Shown here in pieces: positions 60,437-64,000 of a stretch of 64,000 nt of DNA (position 1 is its first letter; the number at the start of each line of letters is the position of its first letter). The stretch is from an uncultured Clostridia bacterium (GTDB lineage Bacteria > Bacillota > Clostridia > Christensenellales > UBA1242): contig CAKVNM010000005.1 of NCBI GenBank assembly GCA_934777505.1, positions 55,412 to 119,411 of the forward strand, read 5' to 3'. The position numbers and the translations under genes are program-made. The notes below the pieces were generated by a model, which searched no databases, was not told the origin of the DNA, and saw only the letters and a list, made by a program, of their open reading frames with translations.

Positions 60437-61846
60437 ATGGATTTATTGAATATGGCTAGTGGTTTCACTATTTTTGGATTTGAAATCAAGTTTTATGGAA
60501 TAACAATGGCTTTGTCGTATGTGCTAGCACTTGTTGTTTGCATTATTTTGTGTAAAAAGAAAAAGTACGGCGAAAACTTGCCATACAAACTATTGTTGAT
60601 TGCTTTTCCGCTTGCAGTAATCGGCGGAAGACTTGGATATGTGCTATTTAGTGGCAGAAGTTGGACTTTTCTTGAAATTTTGGACATTCGCTCGGGCGGA
60701 TTAATGCTATATGGTGGCGTTGCGTTTGCAATGATTGGAATTATTGTTTATGCGGCAGTCAAAAAGCAAAATGTTATTAGATATTTCGACTTAATCGTTC
60801 CATGTATGGTTCTAGCGCAAGCACTCGGCAGATGGGGAAATTTCTTTAATCAAGAAGCCTATGGTGTTGTGGTTAACAATCCCTCACTACAATGGTTTCC
60901 GTTTGCAGTGTTTATCGAAGCGGACGGAATGTGGCATTTGGCAACTTTCTTTTACGAAAGTTTGTGGTGCTTTATAACATTCTTTGTTGTATATTTTGTG
61001 TTCCTAAAAACCGAAAAAACAGGCATTAGCACTTGTACATATTTGCTAATGTACGGATTTGAAAGATTTTTTGTTGAAGGCATGAGAACCGATAGTTTGT
61101 ATATCGGCTCAATAAGAGTTTCGCAACTAATCAGCGTTGTTATGATGGGAATTGCAATTGGCTACTTTATTTATCTTATCATCGCAAAATACATTGATAA
61201 AAAACACCCACGACTTGTACCAGAAGAAGTATATGACGAAACAAGTCAAGAAATTGAATCAGCGACAAAGCAAATTGAACAAGAACAAAAGACTCAATCA
61301 ACAGATGAGCAAACTCCTGTGCTTTCTAAAAAGCAGTTAAAAGAACAAAAAAGACTCGAACAAAAGGCAAAAAAAGAGCAGGAAAAACAGCAGAAATTGG
61401 CAGAAAAACAAAAAGATAAGTTAAGTGATAAGGTTATGCCAGAAAACGCTCAGTTAGCCGAAAAATCGGCTGAAATCACGACTGAAAATCAAGAACAAGA
61501 CAGTGCTGAAAATCAAGAATTAGCAAAAGACGCTATTAATGCTCAAAGTGAGCAAAATGTTCCAGTAAGCACAGAAATTAGTCAAGCAAAAGCGGACGAA
61601 AAAGTTGAGCAACCAGCAGAGAACAAATCTGCCGACACAACCAAGCAAAAGAACTCAATCAGGGACTATATGATTGCACAAAGGCTTGCACATCAACAAT
61701 GCTCAATCAAGGAAAGGCAAGAACAAGAAAAACTCGAAAAGCAAAAACAAGCCGAACAAAAACGAAAAGCGGACGCGGAACTAAGAAACAAAAAAATCAA
61801 AGAACAACTTGCAAAACAAATGAAAGATTCAAAAAACAACAAGTAA
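60437..61846 (+). CDS. lgt: Prolipoprotein diacylglyceryl transferase with long C-terminal extension
   Basis: Lgt attaches diacylglycerol to the lipobox cysteine of prolipoproteins, such as the two encoded in this window. The membrane core is residues 1-262: KFYGITMALSYVLAL, GGRLGYVLF, GRWGNFFNQEAYG (the Lgt signature) and ERFFVEGMRTDSLY with the essential Arg. Residues about 265-469 are a charged Lys/Glu/Gln-rich cytosolic tail absent from ordinary Lgt (about 260-290 residues). The start follows a perfect promoter by 6 nt without a ribosome binding site; a second in-frame ATG at 60452 also lacks one. Confidence 0.95.
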   Translation: MDLLNMASGFTIFGFEIKFYGITMALSYVLALVVCIILCKKKKYGENLPYKLLLIAFPLAVIGGRLGYVLFSGRSWTFLEILDIRSGGLMLYGGVAFAMIGIIVYAAVKKQNVIRYFDLIVPCMVLAQALGRWGNFFNQEAYGVVVNNPSLQWFPFAVFIEADGMWHLATFFYESLWCFITFFVVYFVFLKTEKTGISTCTYLLMYGFERFFVEGMRTDSLYIGSIRVSQLISVVMMGIAIGYFIYLIIAKYIDKKHPRLVPEEVYDETSQEIESATKQIEQEQKTQSTDEQTPVLSKKQLKEQKRLEQKAKKEQEKQQKLAEKQKDKLSDKVMPENAQLAEKSAEITTENQEQDSAENQELAKDAINAQSEQNVPVSTEISQAKADEKVEQPAENKSADTTKQKNSIRDYMIAQRLAHQQCSIKERQEQEKLEKQKQAEQKRKADAELRNKKIKEQLAKQMKDSKNNK

Positions 61847-61924
61847 AATTGTATATTTATGTATAAAATTTTCCAAAATTTTTAAGTTTAAAGAGTTGTT
61901 TAATTATGGCGTATTTGTTAAAAT

Positions 61925-61955
61925 AAAAGTGTAGTAGATATATTACACTTTTTTA
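61925..61955 (+). terminator. Terminator after lgt
   Basis: AAAAGTGTA and TACACTTTT pair around an AT loop, followed by T residues. Confidence 0.75.
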
Positions 61956-61969
61956 ATGCAGAGGTTAAA

Positions 61970-62782
61970 ATGATAAAAAAACTTAGTCAGTTGGACAACA
62001 CTCAAATGGATTATGAAGTTGACAGATTAAAACTTGAATACGACAAGACTTTAAATGAGCAGAAAATTCGCATTAATGATTTAAAGCATGAACTAGAAGC
62101 AAAATCGCTTGAACTTGAACAGTACAAGAGCAAAAACAGCGATATTTCTAACGCTCTTGTTGTTGCGGTCGAAACTGCAAAGCAAATTGAAAATTCTAGC
62201 AAGAATGTTTACGAACTCGAAATCAAAAGACTTAGAAATTTGTATAATCGTTGGGAAGCATTTTTAAACGACCTTATGAAAACCTATCCAAAGTCAGCAG
62301 AAAAGTTTGATAGCAAACGCTTGCTTGACGAGTTTTCAAGAAAGATAGACGAGATTATCAAACAAAACTCGGTTGATACTCAGGAAGAATCAACTCAGCC
62401 AATTGGCATTAGAAATTTGATTTCCAAAATGGGTGGACTAACAGTTAAACAGCCAGAGCCTACAAATAATGTGGTGTATATCAAGCGAGCAGACGCTCAG
62501 CCACCAGTTCAAGAACCAGAAATCAATTATGACATCAAAAAAAATCCGTCCGAACTAAAAATCAAGCCAATCGCCAACATGAAGGCGGACAAGCAGGACA
62601 AGTTTAACAGTTTGGTGGACAAGTTTTTTGAAGATAACACCGAAACCGAGAACGCATATTCAAAAGCGTTAATTCGCAAAAAGCAATCGGGATTTGACCT
62701 TAAAGAAGCCTTGAACCCAACCGAGAACCTTGAAGAAATCATGAAGGACTTTGATTTCTTTGACGACAAAAACAAAAAGTAG
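61970..62782 (+). CDS. Unknown 270-residue coiled-coil protein
   Basis: No family recognised. Residues about 8-85 form a strong coiled coil (QMDYEVDRLKLEYDKTLNEQKIRINDLKHELEAKSLELEQYK), followed by a helical segment to about 130, a Pro/Gln-rich linker (about 140-195) and a charged C-terminus with LKEALNPTENLEEIMKDFDFFDDKNKK. The N-terminal coiled coil is reminiscent of DivIVA/GpsB-like or other scaffold proteins, but no diagnostic motif is present. AGAGG lies upstream of the ATG. It is the last protein gene before the rRNA operon. Confidence 0.78.
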   Translation: MIKKLSQLDNTQMDYEVDRLKLEYDKTLNEQKIRINDLKHELEAKSLELEQYKSKNSDISNALVVAVETAKQIENSSKNVYELEIKRLRNLYNRWEAFLNDLMKTYPKSAEKFDSKRLLDEFSRKIDEIIKQNSVDTQEESTQPIGIRNLISKMGGLTVKQPEPTNNVVYIKRADAQPPVQEPEINYDIKKNPSELKIKPIANMKADKQDKFNSLVDKFFEDNTETENAYSKALIRKKQSGFDLKEALNPTENLEEIMKDFDFFDDKNKK

Positions 62783-62808
62783 TCACATGGTGTAATAAAC
62801 TTAATATG

Positions 62809-62843
62809 TAAAAAAGGGTATTTAGAAAAATATCCTTTTTTGT
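62809..62843 (+). terminator. Terminator before the rRNA operon
   Basis: AAAAAAGGGTATTT and AATATCCTTTTTT pair with one mismatch, followed by a T run. Confidence 0.8.
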
Positions 62844-62909
62844 TTTAAAATGGTCTTGACCGATAAAATCATGACTCAAAAAATTCGTTAAAAAATTTTT
62901 GTTTTATGC

Positions 62910-62938
62910 TTGCAAATTTATTAAAGTTATAATATACT
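62910..62938 (+). promoter_or_regulatory. rrn promoter P1 (upstream)
   Basis: TTGCAA (62910-62915), 17 nt, TATACT (62933-62938), about 640 nt before 16S. An overlapping TATAAT lies at 62928-62933. Confidence 0.6.
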
Positions 62939-63000
62939 ATCAGAGCATATTATATTAATATATATAGTATGTGTGTTCTATCACAATAAATATCATTAGC

Positions 63001-63062
63001 GGTCAAGCAAAATTGACCATCAAAATCTTTTAAAGATTTGTTAAATGAAGCATAAAAACTGA
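63001..63062 (+). promoter_or_regulatory. rrn leader module 1: hairpin and boxA-like element
   Basis: GGTCAA and TTGACC form a hairpin with a 6-nt loop (63001-63018), and CATAAAAACTGA follows at 63051-63062. The same pair of elements recurs in module 2. Confidence 0.55.
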
Positions 63063-63322
63063 CAATTTGCTTTTTGTATTTGTTTTTATGTGCTTGATTT
63101 GTTTTTAAATCAAACAAGAATTTGCTAGGTTATCAAAAATTCTAAAATTTTTTTGAAAGATTATTAACATATTTTTTAATTCTTAAAAAATATTTTTTTC
63201 AAATTTTTTGGCAAAATCATTTGATCTCAAAGTTTTTTTGAAGTGGAATGTGCCGAAAAATCGGGGGTTTTTGGAGTTTTCCAAAAAAAATAAAAAAAAT
63301 TTAAAAAAATTGAAAAAAACTG

Positions 63323-63351
63323 TTGACAATGGTATTTGGTTGTGTTAGAAT
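63323..63351 (+). promoter_or_regulatory. rrn promoter P2 (proximal)
   Basis: TTGACA (63323-63328), 17 nt, TAGAAT (63346-63351), preceded by a long A-rich tract that could act as an UP element. Confidence 0.85.
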
Positions 63352-63357
63352 AATCCA

Positions 63358-63400
63358 GTCAATCAAACAAAGGTTGACCAAACAGAACCATAAAAACTGA
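63358..63400 (+). promoter_or_regulatory. rrn leader module 2: hairpin and boxA-like element
   Basis: GTCAA and TTGAC (63358-63378) are followed by CATAAAAACTGA (63389-63400), the same arrangement as module 1. CATAAAAACTGAATAG resembles the boxA-type antitermination sequence of Bacillota rrn leaders. Confidence 0.55.
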
Positions 63401-63581
63401 ATAGGTAAAGTACAAGATTTAAATGTCCCTTGTTAATTTTTTTGGTAAGTTTTAAATTTAAAAACTTGCAAAGATTTTAATAAGATACAATTCAATTTAC
63501 GAACAATTATGTCAGTAAATTCATTTGAGCATTATTAAACAATATTAATATATCCTTGATTTAATCAAGATTATATACCAG

Positions 63582-64000
<419 letters not shown>

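Overview
The window is AT-rich Bacillota DNA from a spore-forming, monoderm lineage of Clostridia. Three things point this way: the sporulation genes (spo0A, spoIIR, sleB, ypeB, spmA/spmB, a SPOCS-LysM coat-type protein), the Bacillus-like housekeeping neighbourhoods (tmk-holB-ricT-trmN6-rsmI, metG-tatD-rsmA, then veg), and the GGGtGRT/NifU-like pair often seen in anaerobic Clostridia. No species can be named from the sequence alone. The window opens inside whiA and closes inside a 16S rRNA gene.

Layout. 1-18 kb: replication, repair, transcription and rRNA/tRNA modification genes (dnaE, greA, tmk, holB, ricT, trmN6, rsmI, metG, tatD, rsmA). They are interrupted at 10.9-13 kb by a small regulatory island with two XRE regulators, a zinc-ribbon membrane protein and spmAB. 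18-26 kb: a sporulation and germination block (spo0A, veg, SPOCS-LysM, spoIIR, sleB, ypeB). 26.3-27.6 kb: a Rho paralogue that keeps the RNA-binding parts but has lost the Walker motifs. 27.7-35.8 kb: one giant Ig-like, membrane-anchored surface protein. 36.2-50.0 kb: a compact type IV secretion-like locus with a VirD4 coupling ATPase, pilin-like protein, large lipoprotein, VirB6-like channel protein, VirB4 ATPase, a 983-residue repeat/coiled-coil protein and an 81-residue helical protein. I see no relaxase or integrase there. 50-63 kb: metabolic and small housekeeping genes (a glycosyltransferase-like protein, M29 aminopeptidase, gap, GGGtGRT/NifU pair, YigZ, RsmC-like, recX, acpS, a mazF toxin with an unusual partner, lgt). 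62.8-64 kb: a long rrn leader with two promoters, then 16S rRNA.

Regulation is readable in places. Many promoters carry an extended -10 of the form TGA-TATAAT. Several genes (dnaE, an XRE regulator, a 182-residue unknown, yigZ, lgt) have the -10 only 6-8 nt before the ATG and no Shine-Dalgarno, which predicts leaderless mRNAs. Two XRE genes sit beside perfect palindromes that share a GTATAC core. Most convergent gene pairs share a bidirectional hairpin terminator.

The most interesting candidates are the relaxase-less secretion locus with its six-fold KKxYxxPxI repeat protein and neighbouring giant surface protein, the ATPase-dead Rho paralogue, and the MazF toxin paired with a non-canonical small protein.
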